From the NCBI RefSeq assembly GCF_030246885.1, contig NZ_CP126739.1:868001-932000 (forward strand): a stretch of DNA of 64,000 nucleotides. Reading direction: 5' to 3'. The position numbers and the translations under genes are program-made. The notes under the pieces were generated by a model, which worked only from the letters and a program-made list of their open reading frames with translations, made no database searches and was not told where the DNA came from. This document shows, one piece after another, positions 44,232 to 58,019 of this stretch (the stretch's first letter is position 1; each line of letters starts with the position of its first letter). The stretch comes from Microbacterium sp. zg-B185. Its GTDB lineage: Bacteria; Actinomycetota; Actinomycetes; Actinomycetales; Microbacteriaceae.

Positions 44232-45113
44232 ATGTCCTCGCCCTCCGCTTCCGCCGCATCGCTCGCGGCTGCCCTCCGCAGCGCGACCGAGCGGCTCACG
44301 CGCGCCGGCATCGCGGACGCGTCGGTGGATGCCGAGCTGCTGGCGGCGCACATCCTGGGCACCGGCCGCGGAGCGGTCCAAGCGGCCGCGATCCGCGGCG
44401 ACGCCATCGACGCGCAGGACGCCCGGCGTCTGGACGAGCTGGTCGCGCGACGGGAGACCCGGGAACCGCTCCAGCATCTGACCGGCGCCGCACCGTTCCG
44501 CCACCTCGAGCTGCGCGTCGGGCCCGGCGTCTTCGTCCCCCGGCCGGAGACGGAGATCGTGGCGCAGCTGGCGATCGACGCACTGTCGGCCGCGGCATCC
44601 CCGGCGCCCATCGCCGTGGACCTGGGGACCGGCAGCGGTGCACTCGCCCTCGCGATGGCGACCGAGGTGCCGCACTCCCGTGTCTTCGCCGCCGAGAACT
44701 CCGTCGAGGCGTTCGTGTGGGCGAGGCAGAACTTCGCGCTGGTCGGCGCGGACAACGCGCGCGTCGCGTTCGTCGACATCGAGCGGGCCTTCCCGGAGCT
44801 GAACGGTCAGGTCTCCGTCGTTGCGTCCAACCCTCCCTACGTTCCGGATGCCGCGATCCCGCGCGACCCCGAGGTGCGACTGTTCGATCCCCCCGCCGCC
44901 CTGTACGGCGGAGCGGACGGACTGGACGTGGTCCGCGTGGTCAGTCGCGTCGGTCTGCGTCTGGCGCATCCGGGCGGCAGCCTCGTGATCGAGCACGGCG
45001 AGTGGCAGGGCGCGGCTATCCGGGAGCTGCTCACCGCCGACGGCTGGCGAGCGGCCTCGACCCACCCCGACCTCACCTCGCGCGACCGCGCGACCACCGC
45101 GATCGCGCCCTGA
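44232..45113 (+). CDS. prmC: Release factor glutamine methyltransferase
   Basis: SAM-dependent enzyme that N5-methylates the GGQ glutamine of release factors, 293 residues. The N-terminal helical bundle (to about residue 75) is followed by FVPRPETE, motif [16 protein letters not shown] and the catalytic NPPY in [11 protein letters not shown]. Start is ATG 44232, preferred over ATG 44223 because of promoter spacing. It is normally next to prfA, its substrate gene; here the two are separated by inserted genes. Confidence 0.95.
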   Translation: MSSPSASAASLAAALRSATERLTRAGIADASVDAELLAAHILGTGRGAVQAAAIRGDAIDAQDARRLDELVARRETREPLQHLTGAAPFRHLELRVGPGVFVPRPETEIVAQLAIDALSAAASPAPIAVDLGTGSGALALAMATEVPHSRVFAAENSVEAFVWARQNFALVGADNARVAFVDIERAFPELNGQVSVVASNPPYVPDAAIPRDPEVRLFDPPAALYGGADGLDVVRVVSRVGLRLAHPGGSLVIEHGEWQGAAIRELLTADGWRAASTHPDLTSRDRATTAIAP

Positions 45114-45142
45114 GTCGGAGAGGGCCGCGACACCGGCCCGGC

Positions 45143-45148
45143 TAGACT
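45143..45148 (+). promoter_or_regulatory. -10 box of the TsaC/Sua5-type gene
   Basis: TAGACT, nine bases before the ATG at 45158. Confidence 0.5.
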
Positions 45149-45157
45149 GGCCCGGAC

Positions 45158-45952
45158 ATGTCCCCTGTATTCGACTGCCGTGACGAGGCGCAGCTGCTGG
45201 CCGGGATGCGCCAAGCGCGCCAGGCCATCGGCAGGGGCGAACTGGTCGTGCTCCCGACCGACACGGTCTACGGCGTCGCGGCGGACGCCTTCAGCGCCCG
45301 CGCGGTCCAGCGCCTGCTGGAAGCCAAGGGCCGCGGGCGTTCCTCGCCTCCGCCGGTGCTCGTGGCAGGCCTCGCCACGCTGCGCGCCCTGGTGGCCGAG
45401 GTCCCGGCGCCGGTCGAACGGCTCGTGGAGGCGTTCTGGCCGGGCGGGCTGACGATCGTGCTGCCTGCGCAGCCGTCGCTGTCCTGGGACCTGGGCGACA
45501 CGCAGGGCACCGTCGCGGTCCGGATGCCCGCCAACAATCTGGCCCTCGAGCTGCTGGAGGAGACCGGGCCGCTCGCGGTCTCCAGCGCCAACCTGACCGG
45601 AAAGCCCGCCGCGATCCTGGCCTGGGACGCGCAGAACATGCTCGGCGACAGCGTTGCGGTGTACCTCGACGGCGGGCCCTCCGCCACCGGCATCGCCTCG
45701 ACCATCATCGATGCGACCAGCCTCGTCAGCGGCAGCGCCGACGTGGAACCCGTGATCCGCGTCCTGCGCGAGGGGGCGATCGACCGGGCGGCCCTGCGCG
45801 AGATCGTCGGCGACCTGCTCGAGCCCGACCCCGTCCGCGAGCCGGACGACACGTTCATCCCGTCGCTGCCGGACGCCCCTGAGACCGTCGGCCCGGACGG
45901 CGGCCGGGGGGCAGGGGGTTCCGGGCTGAGCCCCGAACAGGGCAGCGCGTGA
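45158..45952 (+). CDS. L-threonylcarbamoyladenylate synthase (Sua5/YrdC family)
   Basis: Makes the threonylcarbamoyl-AMP used for t6A modification of ANN-decoding tRNAs. The 264-residue protein has the YrdC core: VVLPTDTVYGVAADAFS, the basic surface KGRGRSSPPPV, and SSANLTGKPAA with the nucleotide-binding Ser/Thr. The last 45 residues are an acidic, Gly/Pro-rich tail not needed for the fold. It overlaps the wecA-like gene by 4 bp. The same order, prmC-sua5-rfe, is found in mycobacteria. Confidence 0.93.
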   Translation: MSPVFDCRDEAQLLAGMRQARQAIGRGELVVLPTDTVYGVAADAFSARAVQRLLEAKGRGRSSPPPVLVAGLATLRALVAEVPAPVERLVEAFWPGGLTIVLPAQPSLSWDLGDTQGTVAVRMPANNLALELLEETGPLAVSSANLTGKPAAILAWDAQNMLGDSVAVYLDGGPSATGIASTIIDATSLVSGSADVEPVIRVLREGAIDRAALREIVGDLLEPDPVREPDDTFIPSLPDAPETVGPDGGRGAGGSGLSPEQGSA

Positions 45953-47127
45953 AGCAGTACATCTTCACCATCCTGTTCACGGCGGCCGTGACCCTGTCGC
46001 TGTCCTGGGCGGTGTGGCGACTGAGCCTGAAATACAAGCTGTATCCCGGCATCCGCGAGCGCGACGTCCACAAGACCCCGACGCCGCGCCTGGGCGGGGT
46101 GGCGATGTTCCTCGGCGTGGTGGCCGCGTTCGCCGTGTCCTCGCAGCATCCGTATTTCGCGATCTTCTGGGTGGACCCGGCTCCCGTCTACGCGATCCTC
46201 GGCGCTGCGCTTCTCATCGTCGTCGTCGGAGTGGCCGACGATCTGTGGGATCTGGACTGGATGATCAAGCTGGGTGCCCAGTTCCTCGCCGCCGGCATCA
46301 TCGCGTGGTTCGGGCAGCTGCAGATCTTCTCACTGCCGATCGGCGGGCTGATCATCGGCTCCAGCTGGGTGAGCTTCACGCTCACCGTCTTCTCGATCGT
46401 CGTCGTCATGAACGCGGTCAACTTCATCGACGGGCTGGACGGCCTGGTAGCGGGCGTCTGCCTGATCGCGAACGTGGTGTTCTTCGCGTACTCCTACATC
46501 CTGGTCCGCGACACCGGGTCCAGCACCTACTTCAACCTCGCATCCTTCATCGCAGCCGTGCTGATCGGCGCGTGCATCGGGTTCCTGCCGCTGAACTGGA
46601 GCCCGGCGAAGCTGTTCATGGGCGACTCCGGTGCGCTTCTGCTCGGTCTGCTGATGGCCTGCTCGGCCATCGCGATCACCGGCCAGCTCGAACCGGCCGT
46701 GCTGGACCCCGAAGGGTTCGGCCGCTCACAGCTGCTCGGTGCCTTCATCCCGATCCTGCTGCCCGTGGTGGTGGTGCTGCTGCCACTGCTGGATTTCGGT
46801 CTGGCGGTGGTGCGCCGCATGGCCGCTGGCAAGTCCCCGTTCTCGCCCGACCGCAAGCACCTGCATCACCGGATGCTGGACATGGGCCACACCGACCGCG
46901 ACGCGGTCCTGATCTTCTACGCGTGGACGGCGGTGTTCAGCCTCGCCGTGCTCCTGATGTACATCGGCACGCGGGAGAACTGGATCGGCCAGTACTGGAT
47001 CGGCGTGGCCTTCGCCCTCGTCGGCGCCGCCGCCTGTCTCGTCGTCACCCTGCTGCCCACGTGGCGGCGCAAGCCCGCCGTCCTCGCCCCGAGCGATGAC
47101 ACCCCGACCCTGGAGGCCGCTCGATGA
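45949..47127 (+). CDS. wecA: Polyprenyl-phosphate N-acetylglucosaminyl-1-phosphate transferase (WecA/Rfe/TagO family)
   Basis: Integral membrane enzyme that starts a cell-wall glycan by moving GlcNAc-1-phosphate to a lipid carrier. The 392-residue protein has about eleven helices. Motifs are HKTPTPRLGGVAMF, VVGVADDLWDLDW (Mg-binding Asp pair), NFIDGLDGLVAG, FMGDSGALLLG and the basic HLHHRMLD loop. The corresponding mycobacterial gene, also just before atp, is rfe/wecA and primes arabinogalactan. In this organism the glycan is unknown. GTG start overlaps the previous gene. Confidence 0.92.
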   Translation: MKQYIFTILFTAAVTLSLSWAVWRLSLKYKLYPGIRERDVHKTPTPRLGGVAMFLGVVAAFAVSSQHPYFAIFWVDPAPVYAILGAALLIVVVGVADDLWDLDWMIKLGAQFLAAGIIAWFGQLQIFSLPIGGLIIGSSWVSFTLTVFSIVVVMNAVNFIDGLDGLVAGVCLIANVVFFAYSYILVRDTGSSTYFNLASFIAAVLIGACIGFLPLNWSPAKLFMGDSGALLLGLLMACSAIAITGQLEPAVLDPEGFGRSQLLGAFIPILLPVVVVLLPLLDFGLAVVRRMAAGKSPFSPDRKHLHHRMLDMGHTDRDAVLIFYAWTAVFSLAVLLMYIGTRENWIGQYWIGVAFALVGAAACLVVTLLPTWRRKPAVLAPSDDTPTLEAAR

Positions 47128-47633
47128 GTGCCCACACCGTCTCAAGCACACCGATCCTGCGTGCCACGCTGCTCTGGTCCGGGGTGGTCGCCGCGGTCCT
47201 CGCGGTCATCGGCGCGGTTGCCGGCTATCTCGCCGACGGGGTGACCGGCATGTGGAGCGCATTGATCGGCGTCCTGATCGCCGCAGTCTTCCTCGCGATC
47301 ACCGGCGCCAGCATCCTGATCGCGAACCGCTGGTACGGCGATCCGCTCTATGTGCCGGTGTTCTTCGGGATCGTGCTGGGCGGCTGGATCCTCAAGCTGA
47401 TCGTGTTCATCGTGGCACTCCTGGTCCTGCGCGGACAGCCGTGGATCAGCCCGGTGATCTTCTTCATCGCGGTCGTCGTCAGCGTGCTCGCCTCGCTCGT
47501 GGTCGATGTCATCGTGCTCACCAGAATGCGCGTCCCCACGGTCAGCGATGCGTCGCTGCCCACCGAGGTGGTCGACGAAACGGCGCCCCCGACGAAGTCG
47601 GCGACGCCGCGCACCCCGCCTGCGGATTCTTGA
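47124..47633 (+). CDS. AtpI-like membrane protein preceding the ATP synthase operon
   Basis: A 169-residue protein with four hydrophobic segments (about residues 14-36, 42-64, 74-98 and 109-131) and an acidic, Thr/Pro-rich C-terminus. It occupies the position of AtpI, a small accessory protein thought to help c-ring assembly, and matches the position of Rv1303 in M. tuberculosis. Sequence similarity to AtpI is weak. Its start overlaps the wecA-like gene by 4 bp. The following 142 bp, which contain TAGGGTAATAAT, probably hold the atp promoter. Confidence 0.75.
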   Translation: MSAHTVSSTPILRATLLWSGVVAAVLAVIGAVAGYLADGVTGMWSALIGVLIAAVFLAITGASILIANRWYGDPLYVPVFFGIVLGGWILKLIVFIVALLVLRGQPWISPVIFFIAVVVSVLASLVVDVIVLTRMRVPTVSDASLPTEVVDETAPPTKSATPRTPPADS

Positions 47634-47775
47634 GCCCCGTTCGTTTGCTAGGGTAATAATGCGCCCGCCCACTCACCCGTGAGTGCTTGCGGAGTGACTC
47701 TCACCGACCATCGTCACAACGATTAATCTCGTTGCCCCGAAGCTGGAGCCAGCGCTGTTACTTCAAGCCGCGACC

Positions 47776-48853
<1,078 letters not shown>

Positions 48854-48880
48854 ACCTCGACGACGACTTAAGGAGACAGG

Positions 48881-49447
48881 ATGCTGAACGCTCTTGTCAC
48901 ATTCGCCGCAGAGGGAGGCGAGGCTGAGCCGAGCCCTCTGCTGCCGGCGATCTATGACATCGTCTGGTCGGCGGTGTGCTTCATCGTCATCCTCTTCATC
49001 TTCTGGAAGGTCGCCCTTCCCCGGATGAAGAAGCTGCTCGACGAACGCGCAGCCGCGATCGAAGGCAACATCGAGATGGCAGCCGAGGCGCAGAGCAAGG
49101 CTGAGGCCGCGCTCGAGGCCTACACTGCCCAGCTCGCCGGTGCCCGCACCGAGGCCGGGGAGATCCGCGAAGCCGCCCGCGAGGACGGCAGGAAGATCCT
49201 CACCGAGGCGAAGGAAGCAGCATCCTCTGAGGCGGCCCGCATCGCTGCGAGTGCGCGTGCGCAGATCGAGGCGGAGCGCCAGTCGGCGTTCGTGTCGCTG
49301 CGTTCCGAGGTCGGAACGCTCGCCCTCGACCTCGCCGGCGGTGTCATCGGGGAGACCCTCTCCGACGACGCCAAGGCACAGTCCGTCGTGGACCGCTTCC
49401 TCGCCGAGCTCGAGGCGTCCGAGACCGCTCAGAAGGCGTCGAGCTAA
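48881..49447 (+). CDS. atpF: ATP synthase subunit b
   Basis: Peripheral-stalk subunit, 188 residues. One membrane helix (IVWSAVCFIVILFIFWKVA) is followed by a long Ala/Glu-rich coiled coil. The stop shares one base with the atpH start (TAATG). A good AAGGAG ribosome-binding site lies upstream. Confidence 0.95.
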   Translation: MLNALVTFAAEGGEAEPSPLLPAIYDIVWSAVCFIVILFIFWKVALPRMKKLLDERAAAIEGNIEMAAEAQSKAEAALEAYTAQLAGARTEAGEIREAAREDGRKILTEAKEAASSEAARIAASARAQIEAERQSAFVSLRSEVGTLALDLAGGVIGETLSDDAKAQSVVDRFLAELEASETAQKASS

Positions 49448-50238
49448 TGGGCAGCGCGACCACTCAGGCCACTGCGGCAGCGACGGCGGCGCTGGCCGTC
49501 GTACCCGCCGTCGACATCGACACCGCCCGCGAGCTGTTCGCGGCGGCGCATGCCGTCGGGGACTCGCCGCAGCTGAGCGGCGCGCTGGCCGATTCGTCCG
49601 CGGCCGACTCGGCGCGCTCGAACGTCGTGGCGGCCGTGTTCGGCCCGATCTTCCAGCCGGCCACGGTGACCCTGCTGCAGACGATCGTCGCTTCGCGCTG
49701 GTCCTCGGCATCCGATCTGGTGGACGGAATCGAAGAGCTCGCCATCCGCGCCGCCTCGCTCGCCGAGCCCGACGCTGACGTCGAGGGCGATCTGTTCCGG
49801 CTGTCCCGCCTGGTGGCGGAGAACCCCGAGCTCGAGCTCGCACTGGGCAGTCGCCTGGGTGACGAGTCGGCCAAGGGCGCCTTGATCGAGTCGCTGCTCG
49901 CGGGTCGCGCGAGTACGGCGGCGACGCTGATCGCGGCCTCCCTCGTCCAGCAGCAGCGCGAGCGCCGGGTCCGGCAGCTGCTGAACAGCGCGATGGATCT
50001 GGTTGCAGACCAGCGGGGGCGCACGGTGGCAACCGTCGTCGCGGCGCGGCCGCTCAGCCAGGCGCAGTCCGAGCGCCTGATCGCATTGCTGTCCCAGCGT
50101 TACGGCACCACCGTCTCGCTGAACACGGTGATCGACCCCACGGTCGTCGGCGGCCTGCGCGTGCAGATCGCGGACGACGTGATCGATGCGAGCGTCGCGG
50201 CACGACTCGCCGACCTGCGCCAGCGACTGGCTGGCTAG
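49447..50238 (+). CDS. atpH: ATP synthase subunit delta
   Basis: Joins the peripheral stalk to the catalytic head, 263 residues, longer than the roughly 180 of E. coli but usual for actinobacteria. The C-terminal signature is VVAARPLSQAQSERLIALLSQRYG and TVIDPTVVGGLRVQIADDVID. It is not fused to a b-like domain as in mycobacteria. Ends 78 bp before atpA. Confidence 0.94.
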   Translation: MGSATTQATAAATAALAVVPAVDIDTARELFAAAHAVGDSPQLSGALADSSAADSARSNVVAAVFGPIFQPATVTLLQTIVASRWSSASDLVDGIEELAIRAASLAEPDADVEGDLFRLSRLVAENPELELALGSRLGDESAKGALIESLLAGRASTAATLIAASLVQQQRERRVRQLLNSAMDLVADQRGRTVATVVAARPLSQAQSERLIALLSQRYGTTVSLNTVIDPTVVGGLRVQIADDVIDASVAARLADLRQRLAG

Positions 50239-50316
50239 ATAAGACTTCCCGCGCTGCTTCGAACCCGAAGCCGCACGGAGATTTGAGGCTCCGGCCTCAC
50301 CGAACGAAGGAACACC

Positions 50317-51957
<1,641 letters not shown>

Positions 51958-51975
51958 CGGCGGCAGACACGGACT

Positions 51976-54347
<2,372 letters not shown>

Positions 54348-54349
54348 TC

Positions 54350-54610
54350 ATGGCGCTCACCGTCAACCTCGTCGCGGCCGACCACGAGGTCTGGTCCGGC
54401 GAGGCGAGCCTCGTCGTGGCCAGGACCGTCCTCGGCGAGATCGGCATCATGACCGGTCACGAGCCCATCCTGGGTGTGCTCGCGGCCGGCGAGGTGCGCA
54501 TCACGCTCGAAGACGGCAACAAGATCGTGGCCAACGCACAGGACGGCTTCCTCTCCGTCGAGAACGACGTCGTCACCATCGTCGCGGGCAACGCGGCGAT
54601 CATGCGGTAG
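54350..54610 (+). CDS. atpC: ATP synthase subunit epsilon
   Basis: F1 rotor subunit that couples and inhibits, 86 residues. It contains only the N-terminal beta-sandwich (LTVNLVAADHEVWSGEAS, MTGHEPILGVLAAGEV). The C-terminal two-helix hairpin that inhibits hydrolysis in E. coli is missing, as in other short actinobacterial forms. The atp terminator hairpin begins 18 bases after its stop, inside the next gene. Confidence 0.94.
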   Translation: MALTVNLVAADHEVWSGEASLVVARTVLGEIGIMTGHEPILGVLAAGEVRITLEDGNKIVANAQDGFLSVENDVVTIVAGNAAIMR

Positions 54611-54611
54611 C

Positions 54612-55361
54612 TTGCTCGTTCTGCTGCCCCCCTCCGAGACCAAACGGTCCGGAGGGGGTTCGGCGTCTCTGGACCTGGAGGCCCTCGCCCTGCCCGGACT
54701 GCATCCGCAGCGCGAACTGGTCCTCGACGCTCTCATTTCGCTGTCGGCCGATGCCGCGGCGGCGGCGCGCGCGCTCGGCCTCGGAGCCACGCAGCACCAC
54801 GAGGTCGCACGCAACGCCGTCTTGCGCTCCGCACCGACGATGCCGGCCATCGACCGCTACACCGGGGTGCTCTACGACGCGCTGGACGCGGCATCCCTGG
54901 ACGCCCCGGCCCGGCGCTGGCTCGGAGCGAACACGCTCATCCATACCGCGCCGCTCGGACCGGTCGGCGCGCTGGATCGCATTCCGGCGTACCGGCTCGG
55001 CGCCGGCGTCTCGCTGCCGGGCGCGCCGCCGCTCCGACGTGTGTGGGCGGATGCGGTGACTGCGGCGCTGAGCGCATCACCCTCGCGCTTCGTGCTCGAC
55101 CTGCGCTCGGAGGCCTACGTCGCGCTGGGACCCGTGCCGACATCGCTCCCGTCGGTGTACGTGCGCGTCGTCAGCGAAGGGCCCGAGGGCACCGTGCGCG
55201 CACTGAACCACTTCAACAAGCACGCGAAGGGTGCACTGGTGCGCGCGCTGGCGGACAGCCGCCCGCGGATCGGCTCGGTGCGCGCGTTCAGCCGCTGGGC
55301 GGATGCCGCCGGCCTGAGGACCCGCTCAGGCAGAACGGGCGAACTCCAGCTGTTCGCCTGA
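54612..55361 (+). CDS. yaaA: YaaA family peroxide-stress protein (DUF328)
   Basis: A 249-residue member of the YaaA family, which limits iron-driven DNA damage during peroxide stress in E. coli. Family hallmarks are LLPPSETK at the N-terminus and NHFNKHAKGALVRAL near the C-terminus. Start is TTG 54612, one base after the atpC stop; no better codon lies nearby. A very stable hairpin, probably the atp terminator, occupies codons for PPSETKRSGGG. It ends 4 bp from the convergent membrane protein gene. Confidence 0.88.
   Translation: MLVLLPPSETKRSGGGSASLDLEALALPGLHPQRELVLDALISLSADAAAAARALGLGATQHHEVARNAVLRSAPTMPAIDRYTGVLYDALDAASLDAPARRWLGANTLIHTAPLGPVGALDRIPAYRLGAGVSLPGAPPLRRVWADAVTAALSASPSRFVLDLRSEAYVALGPVPTSLPSVYVRVVSEGPEGTVRALNHFNKHAKGALVRALADSRPRIGSVRAFSRWADAAGLRTRSGRTGELQLFA
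54628..54658 (+). terminator. Terminator-like hairpin embedded in the yaaA coding start
   Basis: Thirteen base pairs (CCCCCTCCG-a-GACC with GGTC-CGGAGGGGG, one bulged A) and an AAAC loop, followed by TTCGG. It begins 18 bases after the atpC stop, so it is well placed to end or thin the atp transcript, yet it lies within yaaA codons 6-16. Confidence 0.65.
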
Positions 55362-55365
55362 GGGG

Positions 55366-55869
55366 TCAGCGCCGCAGGGTGTCCCGGGTGTTCTCCGCCG
55401 TGCGCTCGGTGTTCTCGGCGATCGCGATCAGCGCGACGACCGCCTCGATCACGAAGCGGAGCACGACGACCGCCAGGAACGTCACGATCGGGACGATGAT
55501 GAGCGTCGCCACGATCAGTGAGATCCCGGCACCGACGTTGAAGAACAGCGCGGAGATGCCGTTGACCAGCCCGGTGACGAAGTAGACGATGAAGCCGATG
55601 GCGATCGCGACGAGCCCGACGAGATAGAACACGCTCGCCAGGCGGCGTGTGATGAACGTCCGGAACGACAGGTCGAAGAGGGCTCGGAAGAACCCCCGGC
55701 TCACGTCGTCGAACTCTCCGCCGAGTGAGCTCGGCACGCCGGTGTCGTCAGGGTCTGCCCCTGGATCGTAGGTCGGCGAGGCGGTCGTGACCGGTTCCGC
55801 CGCGCGTGCGGCCTGGGCGGCGGGCTGGCTGGGAAGTGGTGGGGGCGTGGGGGTCGTCGAGTCGGTCAT
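55366..55869 (-). CDS. DUF4282 domain membrane protein
   Basis: A 167-residue membrane protein. The first 60 residues are Pro/Ala/Thr-rich and acidic, probably cytoplasmic and unstructured. The DUF4282 domain follows (GFFRALFDLSFRTFITRRLAS, then two membrane helices). The C-terminus is a short helix with RFVIEAVVALIAIAENTERTAENT. Start ATG 55869 follows a GAAGGACC ribosome-binding site. Function unknown. Confidence 0.85.
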   Translation of the reverse strand: MTDSTTPTPPPLPSQPAAQAARAAEPVTTASPTYDPGADPDDTGVPSSLGGEFDDVSRGFFRALFDLSFRTFITRRLASVFYLVGLVAIAIGFIVYFVTGLVNGISALFFNVGAGISLIVATLIIVPIVTFLAVVVLRFVIEAVVALIAIAENTERTAENTRDTLRR

Positions 55870-56043
55870 GTGGGTCCTTCCACGTCGTCTGGGGGTCCCC
55901 GCAAGGCTAGCGACCGGCGACACGTGTGGCGAGTATCGACCAATGCCTGCGCGGTCACCCCCGCCGTCGCTAGCATGTGACCAGCAGGGCGGATGCCTCG
56001 CCGACGTGGTGCACGTCGTCGTTCGTCTCTGGGAAGGACGCTC

Positions 56044-56829
56044 ATGTACGACTATCCCGACGGGTCCCTGATCGCGATCTGGGCCGCTTTCGCATTCTTC
56101 TGGGTGATTTTCGCGCTCGGCTTCTACATTCTCAGTTCCATCTTCCTGATGAAGATCTTCGATAAAGCGGGCGTGCAGGGCAGGTGGCGGGCGTGGGTGC
56201 CCGTCTACAACACGATGGTCTTCAGCAAGCTCGGAGACCTGAGTCCCTGGTTGATCCTGATCGCGATCGGCGCATCGATCCTGCTCGGCTGGATTCCGGT
56301 GCTCGGCTGGCTGGTCGGCCTGGCGACCCTCGCGGTGACTCTGCTGGCCGCGTGGCGGGTGGGACTGAAGCTGCAGAAGGAGCCGGTCTGGCTGATCCTC
56401 TACTTCTTCCTGAGCATCGTGTGGCTGGGTATCCTCGCCTTCGACAGGTCGCGCTGGAACCCGGCCGTGCCCCCCGCGCCGTGGGCGAACAACTCGTTCC
56501 TCGCCGACCGTACGGTCTGGGCCGGAGTCCCGAACCAGACACCGGTGGGCGGTTACCAGTCCGAAGGCATGCAGTATCCCGCCCCCGGGGCCTACCCGCC
56601 GCCGCCGGCAGGCTACGCGCCGCCGCCGCCGGCAGGGTACGCGCCCCCGCCGCCGCCCGCCGGGTACGCGCCGCCTCCGGCCCCTCCCGGCTACACGCCG
56701 CCCCCGGCGCCCCCGGCCGCGGGGCCGTCCGCCCCGGAACCGCCCGCTGCTCCGCCTGCGGCGCCCGAGCCGCCGGCCGCGCCCGAGCCGCCCACGACGC
56801 CCCCCGCGCCGGAACGCCCGCAGGGCTAG
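56044..56829 (+). CDS. DUF5684-like membrane protein with proline-rich tail
   Basis: A 261-residue protein with about four membrane segments in the first 145 residues, in the arrangement of DUF5684 or signal-peptidase-I-like small membrane proteins (FDKAGVQGRWRAWVPVYNTMV). The last 90 residues are a cytoplasmic Pro/Ala/Gly/Tyr-rich tail with repeats of PPPPAGYAP. The TAG stop codon is the insertion site of the IS481-family element, so the coding sequence is intact but its terminator is now over 1 kb away. Confidence 0.8.
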   Translation: MYDYPDGSLIAIWAAFAFFWVIFALGFYILSSIFLMKIFDKAGVQGRWRAWVPVYNTMVFSKLGDLSPWLILIAIGASILLGWIPVLGWLVGLATLAVTLLAAWRVGLKLQKEPVWLILYFFLSIVWLGILAFDRSRWNPAVPPAPWANNSFLADRTVWAGVPNQTPVGGYQSEGMQYPAPGAYPPPPAGYAPPPPAGYAPPPPPAGYAPPPAPPGYTPPPAPPAAGPSAPEPPAAPPAAPEPPAAPEPPTTPPAPERPQG

Positions 56830-56830
56830 C
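56825..56830. repeat. Target site duplication of the IS481 element, left
   Basis: GCTAGC, repeated at 57918-57923 on the other side of the element. The core CTAG matches the NCTAGN target preference known for IS481. Confidence 0.9.
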
Positions 56831-57917
56831 TGTATCCGGCTGAGACGTTGGTGACGGTTCGGGTCTTGCGGTGAGGAGAACCTCCGGGGCTTAGTGGAAG
56901 TGCTTACGTTCCCTAATCTCCCCGGAGGTTCCCATGGCTCACGGTAGTGCTCGGTTGACTGTGCACGGACGGACCTTGTTGATAACTCGGGTTGTGTACG
57001 ACGGACGTCCGGTTGCGCATGTCGCGAGAGAGCTCGGTATCTCGCGTCAGTGCGCTCATCGATGGGTGGACAGGTTCCGACGTGAGGGTGCAGCCGGGCT
57101 GCGGGATCGGTCATCCCGACCGCGGTCGATGCCGCGGCGCACGCCGGTGGAGGTGGAGCAGCGGGTGCTCGCGTTACGTGTCCAGCTGCGGCAGGGGCAG
57201 GACCGTATCGGTCCGGTCGCCGGGGTGCCGGCCCGGACCGTGGGGGCAATCCTGCGTCGGTACGGTGTTCCGCGATTGTCGGAGTGCGACCCGTTGACGG
57301 GACAGGTGATCCGCGCGTCGAAGCAGACCGCTGTCAGGTACGAACGCGCCCGACCCGGCGAGTTGGTGCATATGGATGTGAAGAAACTTGGCCGCATCCC
57401 CGACGGCGGCGGATGGCGAGCCCATGGCAGGGCAGCGGGAGATACCGCCGCGCATAAGAAGGCTCGGATCGGGTTCGACTATGTCCACTCGATGATCGAT
57501 GATCACTCCCGGTTGGCCTATTCCGAGATCCATCCGGATGAGAAGGGACCCACCTGCGCCGGGTTTCTGACACGCGCTGCCGCATACTTCGCCGCGCACG
57601 GCATCACCCGCATCGAACGCGTGATGACCGACAACCACTTCAGCTACCGGAACTCCCACGCCGTCCGACACGTCCTGGCGGCTCTGGGCGCGAAACACGT
57701 CCTGATCCGACCGCACTGCCCCTGGCAGAACGGCAAGGTCGAGCGGCTGAACCAGACTCTGCAAACCGAATGGGCTTACCGGCAAATCTTCACCTCGAAC
57801 GCTGCCCGCGCCGACGCTCTCGCTCCGTGGATCGAGTACTACAACACCCAACGCCACCACACCGCCATCAACGGCACACCCCTCAACCGAGTGTCACCAA
57901 CGTGACTGCTGAGTACA
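56831..57917 (+). mobile_element. IS481-family insertion sequence, complete
   Basis: A 1087-bp element with imperfect terminal inverted repeats. The left end reads TGTATCCGGC and then ACGTTGGTGAC; the right end, read inward, reads TGTACTCAGC and then ACGTTGGTGAC. It is flanked by 6-bp GCTAGC duplications and encodes one intact transposase. Identical duplications and an unbroken transposase suggest a recent insertion. Confidence 0.93.
56934..57905 (+). CDS. IS481-family transposase
   Basis: A 323-residue DDE recombinase. The N-terminal helix-turn-helix is VAHVARELGISRQCAHRWVDRFR. The integrase core has the catalytic triad in HMDVKKLG (D), MTDNHFSYRN (D) and WQNGKVERLNQTL (E), followed by the YYNTQRHHTAINGTPLNR ending. 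Ribosome-binding site GGAGG lies just before the ATG. All catalytic residues are present, so it should be active. Confidence 0.95.
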   Translation: MAHGSARLTVHGRTLLITRVVYDGRPVAHVARELGISRQCAHRWVDRFRREGAAGLRDRSSRPRSMPRRTPVEVEQRVLALRVQLRQGQDRIGPVAGVPARTVGAILRRYGVPRLSECDPLTGQVIRASKQTAVRYERARPGELVHMDVKKLGRIPDGGGWRAHGRAAGDTAAHKKARIGFDYVHSMIDDHSRLAYSEIHPDEKGPTCAGFLTRAAAYFAAHGITRIERVMTDNHFSYRNSHAVRHVLAALGAKHVLIRPHCPWQNGKVERLNQTLQTEWAYRQIFTSNAARADALAPWIEYYNTQRHHTAINGTPLNRVSPT

Positions 57918-57923
57918 GCTAGC
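57918..57923. repeat. Target site duplication of the IS481 element, right
   Basis: GCTAGC, the direct partner of 56825-56830. Confidence 0.9.
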
Positions 57924-57936
57924 GCCCGCGCGTCTG

Positions 57937-57969
57937 GCGGAAGCCCCCACCGTCGGTGGGGGCTTCCGC
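57937..57969 (+). terminator. Terminator formerly serving the DUF5684-like gene
   Basis: Perfect 15-bp stem GCGGAAGCCCCCACC / GGTGGGGGCTTCCGC with a 3-base loop. Without the IS it would lie about 13 bases after the DUF5684 gene's stop. It now follows the transposase gene instead. Confidence 0.85.
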
Positions 57970-58007
57970 TGCCGCCGGCGGTGACGCCGACCGCTGTGCA
58001 GCGGCGT

Positions 58008-58013
58008 TAGCGT
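58008..58013 (+). promoter_or_regulatory. -10 box of the aldo/keto reductase gene
   Basis: TAGCGT, six bases before the ATG at 58020; leaderless transcript predicted. Confidence 0.55.
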
Positions 58014-58019
58014 GGAGGG

